The translations under genes and the position numbers were made by a program. Of a stretch of DNA of 64,000 nucleotides, positions 24,341 to 32,811 are shown in pieces (position 1 is the first letter of the stretch; each line of letters starts with the position of its first letter). This DNA comes from Pararoseomonas sp. SCSIO 73927 (GTDB lineage Bacteria > Pseudomonadota > Alphaproteobacteria > Acetobacterales > Acetobacteraceae). The stretch lies in NCBI RefSeq assembly GCF_037040815.1, contig NZ_CP146232.1, positions 4,310,001 to 4,374,000 of the forward strand, in the 5' to 3' direction. A model generated the notes under the pieces. That model ran no database searches, was not told the origin of the DNA, and was given only the letters and a program-made list of their open reading frames with translations.

Positions 24341-25719
24341 GCCAGCGCCACGGGCCGGTCGTGCTGGCGCGGCACGAAGCGTCCCTCGCCGGGCTTGGCC
24401 AGCACCGCCTCGCCGTCCCAGATGCGGCGGCCGCGCAGGTAGGTGGCGGCGACCCGGCCCCGCAGGGCGCGGCCGTGATAGGCGGAGTGCCGGAACTCCG
24501 GCCGGTCCAGGATCCGCGCCTCGTCGAAGGTGAAGCTGCCGCGCTCGATCACGCAGAGGTCCGCGTCCGACCCGACGGCGATGGAACCCTTCTTCGGGTC
24601 GAGCCCGTGGTAGCGCGCCGGTTCCGCCGCGAGGTACTTCGCCATGAGGGTGAGCGGCAGACCGCGCTCCTCCAGAAGGGTGAACATGACCGGGGCGAAG
24701 CTCTGCATCCCCGTCAGCCCGGCGCCGAGGGCGAAGATGTCGCCCTTGTAGATCTTGCGTTCGCGCTGCCAGGGCGCGTGGTCGGTGGAGATGTAGGCGC
24801 ATTTGCCGGCCAGCAGCGCGGCCCACATCCGCTCCACCTCCTCCGCCGTGCGGAAGGGCGGGTTGCACTTCCCGAAGCCCTCCAGCCGGACGATGTCCTC
24901 CTCCGTCATGCAGAAGTAGTGCAGGCAGCCCTCGCCGGAGGAACGGGCGCCGCTGCGCCGGAAGCTTTCCGCGATGTCGAAGCCGCGGGCGAGGGAGGAG
25001 TGGGCGATGTGGACATGGGCCCCCGTCTCCAGCCCGATCTCGAAGATGGCGAGGTTGGCCAGGTTCTCCGCCAGGGGCGGGCGGGTGCGGCAATGCCAGA
25101 TGGGATCGGTGTGGCCGGCCGCCTTCGCCTCGGCCGTCAGCTTCACCACCAGCTCCTGGTCCTCGTTGTGGACCGCGACCATGAGGTTCGTCCTCGCGAT
25201 CTCCGCGAAGGCCTCCCGCATCAGCCCCGGCTCGATCCGGGGGAAGCGCACCGCGTCGTACTCGTAGGTGGAGAACTTGAAGGAGCAGGCGCCGGCCTCC
25301 GCCAGCGGCGCGATCGCCTCCGCGCCGCCGTCCTTCCTGATGGTGCCGTAGAGCGCCACGTCCACATGGGCCAGCCGGTGCAGCCACTCCACCTTCTCGC
25401 GGAAGATCGTCGCGTCCGTCACGGGCAGGGGGATGTCGTACGGCATGTCCACGCAGGTCGTGACCCCGCCGGCGGCGGCCGAGAGCGTCGCCCCCTCGAT
25501 TCCCGGCCAGCCGATGGAGCTGGCGGTGTGCATGTGCCCGTCCACAAGCCCGGGGAAGATCAGGCGGCCGGACTGGTCCTCCGTCTCCACCGCCGGCGGC
25601 GGCTCGCCCCTGCCGATGGCCGCGACCGTCTCCCCGCGCACGGCGACGTAGCCGCCCTTCATCACCCCGTCCGGCAGGACGAGGTCGCCGAGGATCACGC
25701 GGTCATAGGGCTGGCTCAT
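24337..25719 (-). CDS. Cyclic amidohydrolase (allantoinase/dihydropyrimidinase/hydantoinase family)
   Basis: 460-residue TIM-barrel amidohydrolase. Metal ligands appear in order: DGHMH after strand 1, the carboxylated Lys in ACSFKFSTYE, VHNED, VHIAHSS and STDHAPW. The overall pattern is nearest to allantoinases and hydantoinases, which open cyclic ureides to carbamoyl acids; allantoin, hydantoins and dihydropyrimidines are all possible. It is the first gene of an operon with two small membrane proteins, and a LysR gene lies 33 nt upstream on the same strand. With the nearby D-carbamoylase and racemase it could form a hydantoin pathway. Confidence 0.85.
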   Translation of the reverse strand: MSQPYDRVILGDLVLPDGVMKGGYVAVRGETVAAIGRGEPPPAVETEDQSGRLIFPGLVDGHMHTASSIGWPGIEGATLSAAAGGVTTCVDMPYDIPLPVTDATIFREKVEWLHRLAHVDVALYGTIRKDGGAEAIAPLAEAGACSFKFSTYEYDAVRFPRIEPGLMREAFAEIARTNLMVAVHNEDQELVVKLTAEAKAAGHTDPIWHCRTRPPLAENLANLAIFEIGLETGAHVHIAHSSLARGFDIAESFRRSGARSSGEGCLHYFCMTEEDIVRLEGFGKCNPPFRTAEEVERMWAALLAGKCAYISTDHAPWQRERKIYKGDIFALGAGLTGMQSFAPVMFTLLEERGLPLTLMAKYLAAEPARYHGLDPKKGSIAVGSDADLCVIERGSFTFDEARILDRPEFRHSAYHGRALRGRVAATYLRGRRIWDGEAVLAKPGEGRFVPRQHDRPVALA

Positions 25720-25752
25720 GCGGCGTCCGGATCTGCTGCGGGGCAGCGAAGG

Positions 25753-26682
25753 TTAGGGCAGATCGGCGGCGGCGCGTAACCCACCCGGCACCGGGAAAAG
25801 CTCGTCCGCCAGGGAGAGGGCGAGGCCTGCCGCCTCGCTCTCCCGCTCCGCGTTCCAGGCCAGGGCCACGCCCACGGCGCGGATCGGCCCGGCCAGGGCC
25901 CGGAACGCCACCCCCGGCGGGTGCAGCCGCGCCATGCCGGAGGAGACGAGCGCGACGCCCAGCCCCGCCGCGACGAAGCCGAGCTGCGCCATGGCCGACC
26001 CCACCTCCCGCAAGGTGCGGGGCGCGAAGCCGGCGTCACGGCAGGCCGCGACCATGGAATCCGCGTAGGCCGGGGAGATGGCGCGGGGCAGCAACAGCAT
26101 CGGCTCGTCCGCCAGCATCGCGAGCGGCAGGGGATCGGGCGCGTGGAGCAGCGCGTGCCCCGCCGGCAGCGCGGCGAGGAGATGGTCCTCGCCCAGAGGG
26201 CGGATGCGGATCGGTAGGCGGGCGCGGTCGTCGCGCAGCAGGGCGATGTCCACCTCGCCGCGCCGCAGCGCCTCCAGCGCGTCCGCCGTGTCCATCTCCC
26301 GAACGGAGACCGCCGCCTCCGGCCGCGCGGCGGAGAGGGCACGCACCAGCGGCGGCAGCTCGTCGAATAGGGCCGAGGTGACGCAGGCAATCGCCACGGG
26401 AGCGTGGCGCCCCGCGCGCAGTTCCCGCGCCAGCGCCTCCAGCGCGCCCGCATCCTCCGCCAGCCTTCGCGCGAGCGGCAGCAAGGCCTCGCCGGCGCGC
26501 GTCGGGCGCGTGCCGCGACCCGTGCGTTCCAGCAGCCGCACGCCCAGCTCCCTCTCCAGCGCTTGAATCTGCGCGGTGAGGGGCGGCTGCGAGAGGCCGA
26601 GGCGGGCGGCGGCGCGGCCGAAATGCCCTTCCTCGGCAACTGCAAGGAAATGACCCAGGCGTCGCACGAGGCGGAAATCCAT
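25753..26682 (-). CDS. LysR-family transcriptional regulator
   Basis: 309 residues. The winged helix-turn-helix is at the start ([20 protein letters not shown], then [22 protein letters not shown]), followed by a LysR substrate-binding domain. It diverges from the PrpD-like gene, and a 7-9-7 inverted repeat with a T-N11-A core lies 2 nt from its start codon. That arrangement fits autoregulation together with control of the divergent prpD-prpC genes. The amidohydrolase gene downstream on its strand is an alternative target. ATG 26682 is the natural start. Confidence 0.92.
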   Translation of the reverse strand: MDFRLVRRLGHFLAVAEEGHFGRAAARLGLSQPPLTAQIQALERELGVRLLERTGRGTRPTRAGEALLPLARRLAEDAGALEALARELRAGRHAPVAIACVTSALFDELPPLVRALSAARPEAAVSVREMDTADALEALRRGEVDIALLRDDRARLPIRIRPLGEDHLLAALPAGHALLHAPDPLPLAMLADEPMLLLPRAISPAYADSMVAACRDAGFAPRTLREVGSAMAQLGFVAAGLGVALVSSGMARLHPPGVAFRALAGPIRAVGVALAWNAERESEAAGLALSLADELFPVPGGLRAAADLP

Positions 26683-26683
26683 G

Positions 26684-26706
26684 CGCGATACGGAAACGCT
26701 ATCGCG
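26684..26706. promoter_or_regulatory. LysR-type operator palindrome
   Basis: CGCGATA (26684-26690) and TATCGCG (26700-26706) form a perfect inverted repeat with a 9-nt centre and contain the T-N11-A pattern of LysR-type boxes. It lies just upstream of the LysR ATG (26682) and 76 nt before the PrpD-like GTG. Binding is inferred from symmetry and location. Confidence 0.55.
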
Positions 26707-26781
26707 CGGCGCCGTCAATCGGATTGGACGATGATCCGGTGCGGGTGCAGAACCGCGGTCCCGAGAGAGGAAGGAACGCCC

Positions 26782-28311
26782 GTGCAGACGCATCCCGTGA
26801 AAGTCCATCCGTCCAAGGCGCTGCTGAAGCGCGAGGACCAGCTGGCCTGGAAGATCGCCGCCGTGGCCGCCGATCCCGTGGCGGTTCCCGACGACACGGC
26901 GGCCATGATCATCAACCGCGTGATCGACAACGCCTCCGTCGCGATCGCCGCCATCAACCGCTCCGCCCCCACCTCCGCGCGGCAGATGGCGCTCGGCCAC
27001 CCGCGGCCGGGCGGCGCCACGGTGTTCGGCGCCGATCCCGCCGTGCGGGTCTCGCCGGAATGGGCGGCGTGGGCGAACGGCACGGCGGTCCGCGAACTGG
27101 ACATGCACGACACCTTTCTGGCCGCCGACTACTCCCACCCCGGCGACAACATTCCCCCGATCCTGGCGGTCGCCCAGACGACCGGGAAGAGCGGCGCGGA
27201 GCTGCTGCGCGGGCTCGCCACCGGCTATGAGATCCACATCGACCTCGTGCGCGCCATCTGCCTGCACGAGCACAAGGTGGACCACATCGCCCATCTCTGC
27301 CCCGCCCAGGCCGCCGGCCTCGGCACGCTGCTGGGGCTGGACCAGGCGACGATCTTCCAGGCCGTGCAGCAGGCTCTCCACGTCTCCGTGACCTTCCGGC
27401 AGAGCCGCAAAGGCGAGATCAGCAGCTGGAAGGCCTTCGCCCCCGCTCATGCCGGCAAGCTGGCGGTGGAGGCCGTGGACCGCGCCATGCGCGGGGAGGG
27501 CGCGCCGAGCCCGATCTACGAGGGCGAGGACAGCGTGATCGCCTGGGTGCTGGCCGGCCGCACGCAGCGCTACCAGGGGGATGTCTACGAGCCGGTCTAT
27601 TATGAGGTGCCGCTGCCCGGCCCGGGCGAGGGCAAGCGCGCCATCCTGGACAGCTACACGAAGGAGCACTCGGCCGAGTACCAGTCCCAGGCGCTGATCG
27701 ACCTCGCCTTCCGCATGCGGGAGAAGATCGGTGACCTGGAGCAGGTAGAGAAGATCCTCCTCCACACCTCCCACCACACCCACTACGTCATCGGCACGGG
27801 CGCCAACGACCCGCAGAAGATGGACCCGACCGCCAGCCGCGAGACGCTGGACCACTCCATCATGTACATCTTCACCGTCGCCCTGCAGGACGGGCGCTGG
27901 CACCACGTGGACAGCTACGCGCCCGAGCGCGCCGCCCGGCCCAACACCGTCCGCCTCTGGCACAAGATGGAGACGCGGGAGGACCCGGAGTGGACCCGCC
28001 GCTACCACTCCCGCGACCCGAACGAGCTCGCCTTCGGCGGCCGGGTGGAGATCACCCTCAAGGACGGCACGGTGCTGACGGACGAGCTGGCCGTGGCCAA
28101 CGCCCACCCGCTGGGGGCGAAGCCCTTCGGCCGCGCCGACTACATCCGCAAGTTCCGCATCCTGACCGAGGGCCTGATCGACCCGGCGGAGGCGGACCGC
28201 TTCATCGCGGCGGCGGAGAACCTGCCGAACCTGAAGGCCGGGGAGCTGGACGGGCTCAACGTGCGCCTGCCCGACGGCAAGCTGGCCGTCGGCAGGCCCG
28301 GCATCTTCTGA
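26782..28311 (+). CDS. prpD: MmgE/PrpD family protein, probable 2-methylcitrate dehydratase
   Basis: 509 residues. [20 protein letters not shown] is the family hallmark near the N-terminus; [21 protein letters not shown] and [20 protein letters not shown] follow. PrpD dehydrates 2-methylcitrate in propionyl-CoA breakdown. GTG 26782 was chosen because AGGAAGGA lies upstream and [12 protein letters not shown] begins the hydrophilic N-terminus. The next gene is a 2-methylcitrate synthase, which supports the assignment; other members of this family act on cis-aconitate or itaconate, so a caveat remains. No prpB (methylisocitrate lyase) follows. Confidence 0.87.
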   Translation: MQTHPVKVHPSKALLKREDQLAWKIAAVAADPVAVPDDTAAMIINRVIDNASVAIAAINRSAPTSARQMALGHPRPGGATVFGADPAVRVSPEWAAWANGTAVRELDMHDTFLAADYSHPGDNIPPILAVAQTTGKSGAELLRGLATGYEIHIDLVRAICLHEHKVDHIAHLCPAQAAGLGTLLGLDQATIFQAVQQALHVSVTFRQSRKGEISSWKAFAPAHAGKLAVEAVDRAMRGEGAPSPIYEGEDSVIAWVLAGRTQRYQGDVYEPVYYEVPLPGPGEGKRAILDSYTKEHSAEYQSQALIDLAFRMREKIGDLEQVEKILLHTSHHTHYVIGTGANDPQKMDPTASRETLDHSIMYIFTVALQDGRWHHVDSYAPERAARPNTVRLWHKMETREDPEWTRRYHSRDPNELAFGGRVEITLKDGTVLTDELAVANAHPLGAKPFGRADYIRKFRILTEGLIDPAEADRFIAAAENLPNLKAGELDGLNVRLPDGKLAVGRPGIF

Positions 28312-28394
28312 CCGATGCCTGCGCCGCCGGCCCGGCCAGCGGCGCGGGACCGCCACGCGACAGAACCGCCACGCGACAACCAGGAGGAAGAACC

Positions 28395-29531
28395 ATGAGC
28401 GAAGCCCAGCCCGATATCCGGAAGGGCCTGGTCGGCGTCGTCGCCGACGTCTCCGCCGTCTCCAAGGTCATGCCGGAGACGAACAGCCTCACCTACCGCG
28501 GCTACCCCGTGCAGGACCTGGCGGAGGGGTGCTCCTTCGAGGAGGTGGCCTACCTCCTCTGGAACGGGGAGCTGCCGGACGCCGCCCGGCTCGCCGAGTT
28601 CCGGCGGGAGGAGGCCTCCCAGCGCGCGCTGACGCCGGCGCTGCTGGAGGTGATCCGCGCCTTCCCGCGCGACGCCCACCCGATGGACGCCATCCGCACC
28701 GCCGTCTCCTTCCTCGGGATGGAAGACCCTGACACGGCGGACGTGTCGGAGCCCGCCACCCGGCGCAAGGCAATGCGGCTGCTGGCGAAGATCCCGACCG
28801 CGATCGCGGCCGCCCACCGTGCCTCCAAGGGGCTAGACGCGGTCGCGCCCGACCCCTCCCTGACCTTCGCGGAGAACTTCTTCCACGTGGTCTTCGGAAA
28901 GGTTCCCCAGCCCGAGGTGGTGAAGGCCTTCGACGTCTCCCTCATCCTCTACGCGGAGCACGGCTTCAACGCCTCCACCTTCACGGCCCGCCTCATTACC
29001 TCCACCGGCGGTGACCTGCACGGGGCGGTGACCGGCGGCATCGCCGCGCTGAAGGGCCCGCTGCACGGCGGCGCCAACGAGGCCGTGATGCACATGCTGA
29101 GCGAGATCGGCGACCCCACCAAGGCCGTGGAGTGGCTGCAGTCCCGCTTCGATCACAAGGCGCTTGTCATGGGCTTCGGCCACCGCGTCTACAAGAACGG
29201 CGACAGCCGCGTGCCCACCATGACCAAATACGCCGAGAAGATGGCGGAGGTGGTGGGCGACCGCCGCTGGATGGAGATGTCCCGCCTGCTGGCCGGGGAG
29301 ATGCTGGCGAAGAAGAACATCCACCCGAACCTCGATTTCCCGGCCGGGCCCGCCTACCACCTGATGGGCTTCGACATCCCGCTCTTCACGCCGATCTTCG
29401 TCGCCTCCCGCATCACCGGCTGGGCGGCGCACGTGATCGAGCAGGCCGCGGACAACCGCCTCATCCGCCCGCTGTCGCACTACACAGGCGCGGCCCAGCG
29501 CGCGGTTCCCGCGATGGCGGAGCGCGGCTGA
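28395..29531 (+). CDS. prpC: 2-methylcitrate synthase / citrate synthase
   Basis: 378 residues of the citrate-synthase family, short form. The N-terminus GLVGVVADVSAVSKV followed by SLTYRGYPVQDLA is the PrpC type. Catalytic regions are intact: PLHGGANEAVMHML, MGFGHRVYKNGDSR, and the Asp in HPNLDFPAG. It condenses propionyl-CoA with oxaloacetate. ATG 28395 has AGGAGGAAGAACC directly upstream. It follows prpD by 83 nt and is closed by the 19-bp hairpin at 29536. Confidence 0.92.
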   Translation: MSEAQPDIRKGLVGVVADVSAVSKVMPETNSLTYRGYPVQDLAEGCSFEEVAYLLWNGELPDAARLAEFRREEASQRALTPALLEVIRAFPRDAHPMDAIRTAVSFLGMEDPDTADVSEPATRRKAMRLLAKIPTAIAAAHRASKGLDAVAPDPSLTFAENFFHVVFGKVPQPEVVKAFDVSLILYAEHGFNASTFTARLITSTGGDLHGAVTGGIAALKGPLHGGANEAVMHMLSEIGDPTKAVEWLQSRFDHKALVMGFGHRVYKNGDSRVPTMTKYAEKMAEVVGDRRWMEMSRLLAGEMLAKKNIHPNLDFPAGPAYHLMGFDIPLFTPIFVASRITGWAAHVIEQAADNRLIRPLSHYTGAAQRAVPAMAERG

Positions 29532-29535
29532 GAGA

Positions 29536-29578
29536 GCCGCGTGCGGGCGGCGCGACGCGCGCGCCGCCCGCACGCGGC
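29536..29578 (+). terminator. Very long perfect hairpin after prpC
   Basis: The 19 nt at 29536-29554 (beginning GCCGCGTGCGG) pair without mismatch with 29560-29578 across a five-nucleotide loop, ACGCG. It begins 4 nt after the prpC stop. There is no T-run, so it may act with Rho or as a 3'-end stabiliser rather than as a classical intrinsic terminator. Confidence 0.7.
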
Positions 29579-29665
29579 GACGAACACGACAGCACGGCGC
29601 GGCGCAACGTGCGACGACGCGAGTCGGATGCGCGCGAAAATCTGCGCGCGCGCAAAGTCTTTTCG

Positions 29666-29694
29666 TTGACAAGCCGGAGTGCGCTGCAGATAGC
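29666..29694 (+). promoter_or_regulatory. Candidate sigma-70 promoter
   Basis: TTGACA at 29666-29671 is a perfect -35 hexamer; 17 nt later GATAGC (29689-29694) matches three of six -10 positions. The region just upstream is T-rich for this genome (AAAGTCTTTTCG). It would give a leader of about 380 nt to the histone-like gene. Confidence 0.4.
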
Positions 29695-30081
29695 GTGAAG
29701 CGCGCAAGAACTGCCCAACGCGATTCGCGCGCGATGCTGTCAAGCACCATGTGCAGCCACGATGCACCCGGCAGGACAGCGACGCGGCAGGGAGCGGGGC
29801 GGTGATCGGCGCGACGCAACGCGAAAGGACGGTTCTTGGGTTTCCACGAACGGGAAGTCTCAAGCCGGATCGGAGAGTGGGCGGCGGAGACGGCGGCGGA
29901 AGCGCCGGCCGAGCTGCCCGGGAAGGCGAGGCCGGTGACGGCACGGCGCGCCCGCTCCATCGCCTCGCGTGGCGGAACCAGGCCCTGTGATGCCTTCCCC
30001 CCGAGTGGTGGGCGCGTCCGCGGGTCGAGAGCGATCCATGACGCGAACCCACCAGGCACGAACCATCAGGAGATCCAGCAC

Positions 30082-30849
30082 GTGAGCGAAGAGAAGACCC
30101 CCCGCGCCGCCGCCATGGCAATGAGCACGACGCGCCGCAGCAGCGGCACGCGCAAGGCGAGCACCGCCGGCCGCGCCAAGCCCGCCGCGAAGGCCGCGAC
30201 GAAGACCACGAAGGCCGCCGCCGCCAAGAAGCCGGCTGCGAAGAAGGCCGCCCCGGCGAAGAAGACCACCACCGCCGCGCGCAAGACGACGGCCACGCGC
30301 AGCACGGCCACCCGCGCCACCGCCGCGAAGAAGGCCGCCCCGGCCCGCAAGGCCGCCGCGAGCAAGACCACCGCCGCGCGCAAGACCACCAGCACGCGCA
30401 GCACGGCCGCGAAGAAGGCCGCGCCCGCCCGCAAGGCGGCGGCGAGCCGCGCCGCCCCGGCCAAGCGCGCTACCACGGCCCGCACTGCCGCCAAGTCCGC
30501 CACCGCGCGCCGCCCGGCCGCCAAGCGCACCACTGCGGCGGCCACCACCGCCCGCAAGGCCGCGCCGAAGCGCACCGCCGCCGCCAAGCCCGCGGCGAAG
30601 ACCACCACCGCGCGGACGACGGCCCGCAAGGCCCCGGCCTCCCGCACCACGGCGACCCGTACCACGGCCACCCGCGCCGCCGCCAGCCGCAGCACGGGCG
30701 CCCGCAAGAGCGCCGCGACGAGCTCGCGCAGCGAGGCCGCGAAGAAGGGCGCCGAAACCCGCGCGCGCCGCAAGGCCGAGGCCGCCGCCGCCGCGCAGGA
30801 GTCCCCCGTGCAGGAGACCGAGGCGCAGGAGAACGGCGACCAGACCTGA
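30082..30849 (+). CDS. Histone H1-like, Lys/Ala/Arg/Thr-rich DNA-binding protein (AlgP/Hc1-like)
   Basis: 255 residues, almost all Ala, Lys, Arg, Thr and Pro in degenerate repeats such as AAKKAAPARKAA, ARKTTSTRS and AKRTTAAATT, with a short acidic tail (QETEAQENGDQT). Eukaryotic H1 C-terminal tails and bacterial AlgP/Hc1 proteins look alike; they coat DNA and compact the nucleoid. The start is GTG 30082, with AGGAG 8 nt upstream. It is monocistronic, with a long leader and a textbook intrinsic terminator after it. Repeats are imperfect at DNA level, so length may vary between strains. Confidence 0.85.
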   Translation: MSEEKTPRAAAMAMSTTRRSSGTRKASTAGRAKPAAKAATKTTKAAAAKKPAAKKAAPAKKTTTAARKTTATRSTATRATAAKKAAPARKAAASKTTAARKTTSTRSTAAKKAAPARKAAASRAAPAKRATTARTAAKSATARRPAAKRTTAAATTARKAAPKRTAAAKPAAKTTTARTTARKAPASRTTATRTTATRAAASRSTGARKSAATSSRSEAAKKGAETRARRKAEAAAAAQESPVQETEAQENGDQT

Positions 30850-30870
30850 TCGGCTCGCCGTCACGGAGAA

Positions 30871-30895
30871 GGGGGCGCCTCGGCGCCCCCTTTTT
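30871..30895 (+). terminator. Intrinsic terminator of the histone-like gene
   Basis: GGGGGCGCC (30871-30879) pairs with GGCGCCCCC (30882-30890), in practice a 7-8-bp stem with a small loop, followed immediately by TTTTT (30891-30895). It is the clearest Rho-independent terminator in the window, 21 nt after the stop codon. Confidence 0.9.
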
Positions 30896-30907
30896 CGTGC
30901 GCGCTCC

Positions 30908-31771
30908 CTAGCGCGGCGGCAGGGCGAGCAGGTCCGCGTGCCCGACCGCGGCGCGCAGCGCCCCTCGCCGTGCCTGCAGCGCGCGCGCGGCCGGCCAGGC
31001 GCCGATCCTCCTGGCGCCGCGCGGCGTCCAGCGCGCCGCGGCCTCCGCGTGCCCCTTCGCGAGCGCGTTGAGCATCTGCGTCTCCGCCGGCCCGATCCGC
31101 CAGGGCGAGGGCGCGGTGGCCACGGCGAAGCCCGCCTCGCGGAAGGCGGCGGCGGTCGCGCGCACCGCCTCGCCCCCCAGGGCCGGCCCGTCAAATCCCT
31201 TGTCCCGCCCCTGGTCGCGCCGGAAGCCGCGCGCGATGGCCCGGTCCAGCGGGTGCGGCGGCAGGAAGCGCGCGTCGCCCGCCACGTTCAGCGCCGCGTA
31301 GAAGGGCAGGCGCAGCCCCGCCGCCAATCTCCCCACCCAGCGGCGGGAAACGAGGTCGAGAAGGGCGGAGCAGACCACGCCGTCCGCCCTGCCCAGCGGC
31401 AGCCCGTCCGGCGCGTCCGCCAGGTCCCGTACCAGCCCGTCCACCCGCCACGCGCCTGCGGGCGTGTGGACCAGCAGCGTGCGCTTGTTCGGCGCCGAGA
31501 CCTCGAACCCCACCTCCACCGCGCGCATGGCAATGGTGTCGAAGGCGAACTCGATGAGGGTCACGTCCGCGTCCACCAGCGTCCAGGCCTGCGGCCGGTT
31601 CAGCAGGGGGGCGAGCCAGCGGAACAGGCTTCCGGTGCCCGCCCCGAGATCAAGCAGCCGCGGCCGCGCCGGCAGCGCCGCGGAGAGGGCGAGGGCGAGG
31701 CCGATGTCGCGCGCGCGGGCGTCGAAGGGCTCGCGCAGCTCCAGCCAGTCGGCGTCGAAGCTCTCGCTCAC
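30908..31771 (-). CDS. Class I SAM-dependent methyltransferase
   Basis: 287 residues. Motif I LLDLGAGTG (about residues 40-48) is followed by TLVDADVTLIEFA and the motif IV region RADGVVCSALLDLVSRRWVG, a Rossmann-fold methyltransferase. The C-terminal 60 residues are basic and arginine-rich. It starts at GTG 31771, overlapping the glycosyltransferase stop by 4 nt, and is the last gene of the RibD/MDR/PTPS/GT4/MT operon. The acceptor is unknown; by context it could methylate the pteridine/pyrimidine product or its sugar. It ends 13 nt beyond the T-run of the opposing terminator. Confidence 0.85.
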   Translation of the reverse strand: MSESFDADWLELREPFDARARDIGLALALSAALPARPRLLDLGAGTGSLFRWLAPLLNRPQAWTLVDADVTLIEFAFDTIAMRAVEVGFEVSAPNKRTLLVHTPAGAWRVDGLVRDLADAPDGLPLGRADGVVCSALLDLVSRRWVGRLAAGLRLPFYAALNVAGDARFLPPHPLDRAIARGFRRDQGRDKGFDGPALGGEAVRATAAAFREAGFAVATAPSPWRIGPAETQMLNALAKGHAEAAARWTPRGARRIGAWPAARALQARRGALRAAVGHADLLALPPR

Positions 31772-32811
31772 GCGCGCACCCTCTCGATCTCGCGGGCGAA
31801 GGCCTCCGCGCGGTCAGACCATCGCGGCAGGCGCTGCCCCGCGCGCCACGCGGCCTCCGCCATCGCCTGCCGCAGCCCGGTGTCGTAGATCGGCCGGCGC
31901 ATGGCGCGGGACAGGCTGTTCCCGTCGCCGGGAGCCGCGATCACCGCGGCGTCGCGCGGCGCCAGCTCCGCCAGCGCGCCACCGGCGGTGACGGCCAGCG
32001 GCAGCCCCCGCGCCAGCGCCTCAGCCACGGCCATGCCATAGCCCTCCCAGTGGCTCGCCGAAGCGAAGAGGTCGGCACAGTCGTAGAGCGCCTCCAGTGC
32101 CGCGCCCTCCACCTCCCCGGCGAAGGCGACGCGACGCGCGATGCCGAGCTCCTCCGCCAGCGCCCGCAGCCCCTCGGCGTGCACGGGGTCCCGCACCGGG
32201 CCGGCGATCGTCAGGCTCCATTCCAGGTCGGTCAGCCGCCCGAGGGCGCGCAGCAACACATCATATCCCTTGCGCGGGACGATCGTGCCGACGGAGAGGA
32301 TGGCGCAACCCGGCCCGCCCGAGCCGCGGGCGCGGGGCGCGGGATCGGTGCCCGGCTCCACCGTGCCGATGCGCGCCGGGTCGGCGCCGAACTCCGGCGC
32401 CAGCCGCTCCGCCGTGAGGCGGGACGTAGTGACGAGCCCGCCCAGCCGGGGAAGCAGTGCGCGCTCCCGCTCGCGCAGGGCCTCGCGCTCCCCTTCCGGG
32501 AAGCCCGTCTCCAGGGCCGTGGGATGGTGGATCAGCCCCAGCGCGCGGGCGAGGGCAGGGGAGCCTGCCAGCGGCGCGAAGGCCGGCAGCCCGAGCCCGT
32601 CCACCACCAGCGCCTCCGTCGCCAGCAGCCGGTCCAGGACGCCGCGCGCGGCCGCCTCCGCCTCAGCGTCCGGCAGGGGGTGGCGTCCGGGCATCTCCTC
32701 CACGCGCACCGCGTGGCCCGCCGCGCGCAGTCCCTCGACGATCCGGCGGTCGTAAGCGTAGCCGCCGCTGGTGGCCGAGAGCGGCGCCGGGACGGCGAGA
32801 ACAATCCTCAC
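31768..32811 (-). CDS. Glycosyltransferase family 4 (GT-B fold)
   Basis: 347 residues. The N-terminal half is acceptor-like (SGGYAYDRRIVEGLRAAGH), and the C-terminal half has ILSVGTIVPRKGYDVLL and the E-x7-E motif in WEGYGMAVAEALARGLP of retaining GT4 enzymes using nucleotide sugars. It starts at GTG 32811 within the GTGA of the PTPS-like gene stop, and ends overlapping the methyltransferase. No polysaccharide genes surround it, so a small-molecule acceptor made by its operon partners is more likely than a glycan. Confidence 0.88.
   Translation of the reverse strand: MRIVLAVPAPLSATSGGYAYDRRIVEGLRAAGHAVRVEEMPGRHPLPDAEAEAAARGVLDRLLATEALVVDGLGLPAFAPLAGSPALARALGLIHHPTALETGFPEGEREALRERERALLPRLGGLVTTSRLTAERLAPEFGADPARIGTVEPGTDPAPRARGSGGPGCAILSVGTIVPRKGYDVLLRALGRLTDLEWSLTIAGPVRDPVHAEGLRALAEELGIARRVAFAGEVEGAALEALYDCADLFASASHWEGYGMAVAEALARGLPLAVTAGGALAELAPRDAAVIAAPGDGNSLSRAMRRPIYDTGLRQAMAEAAWRAGQRLPRWSDRAEAFAREIERVRA

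Larger units (their letters stand above)
29532..30081 (+). other. 550-nt leader/intergenic region before the histone-like gene
   Basis: No convincing gene. After the prpC hairpin come CG-alternating stretches and a TTGACA hexamer at 29666. An open frame from a TTG at 29836 runs into the histone-like gene, and its first part has GC-rich third positions, so an N-terminally extended product cannot be fully excluded; its lower half reads as non-coding. A long untranslated leader or a small RNA is plausible. Confidence 0.4.

Noticed and set aside
29836..30081. N-terminal 82-residue extension of the histone-like protein
   Set aside because: No ribosome site at the TTG, composition unlike the rest, and codon bias fades in its second half; GTG 30082 has a good AGGAG. 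Kept open only as a question in the leader finding.
30082..30849. Repeats in the histone-like gene as a CRISPR or satellite array
   Set aside because: Repeats are degenerate, without constant spacers, and keep one open reading frame with a ribosome site and a terminator.
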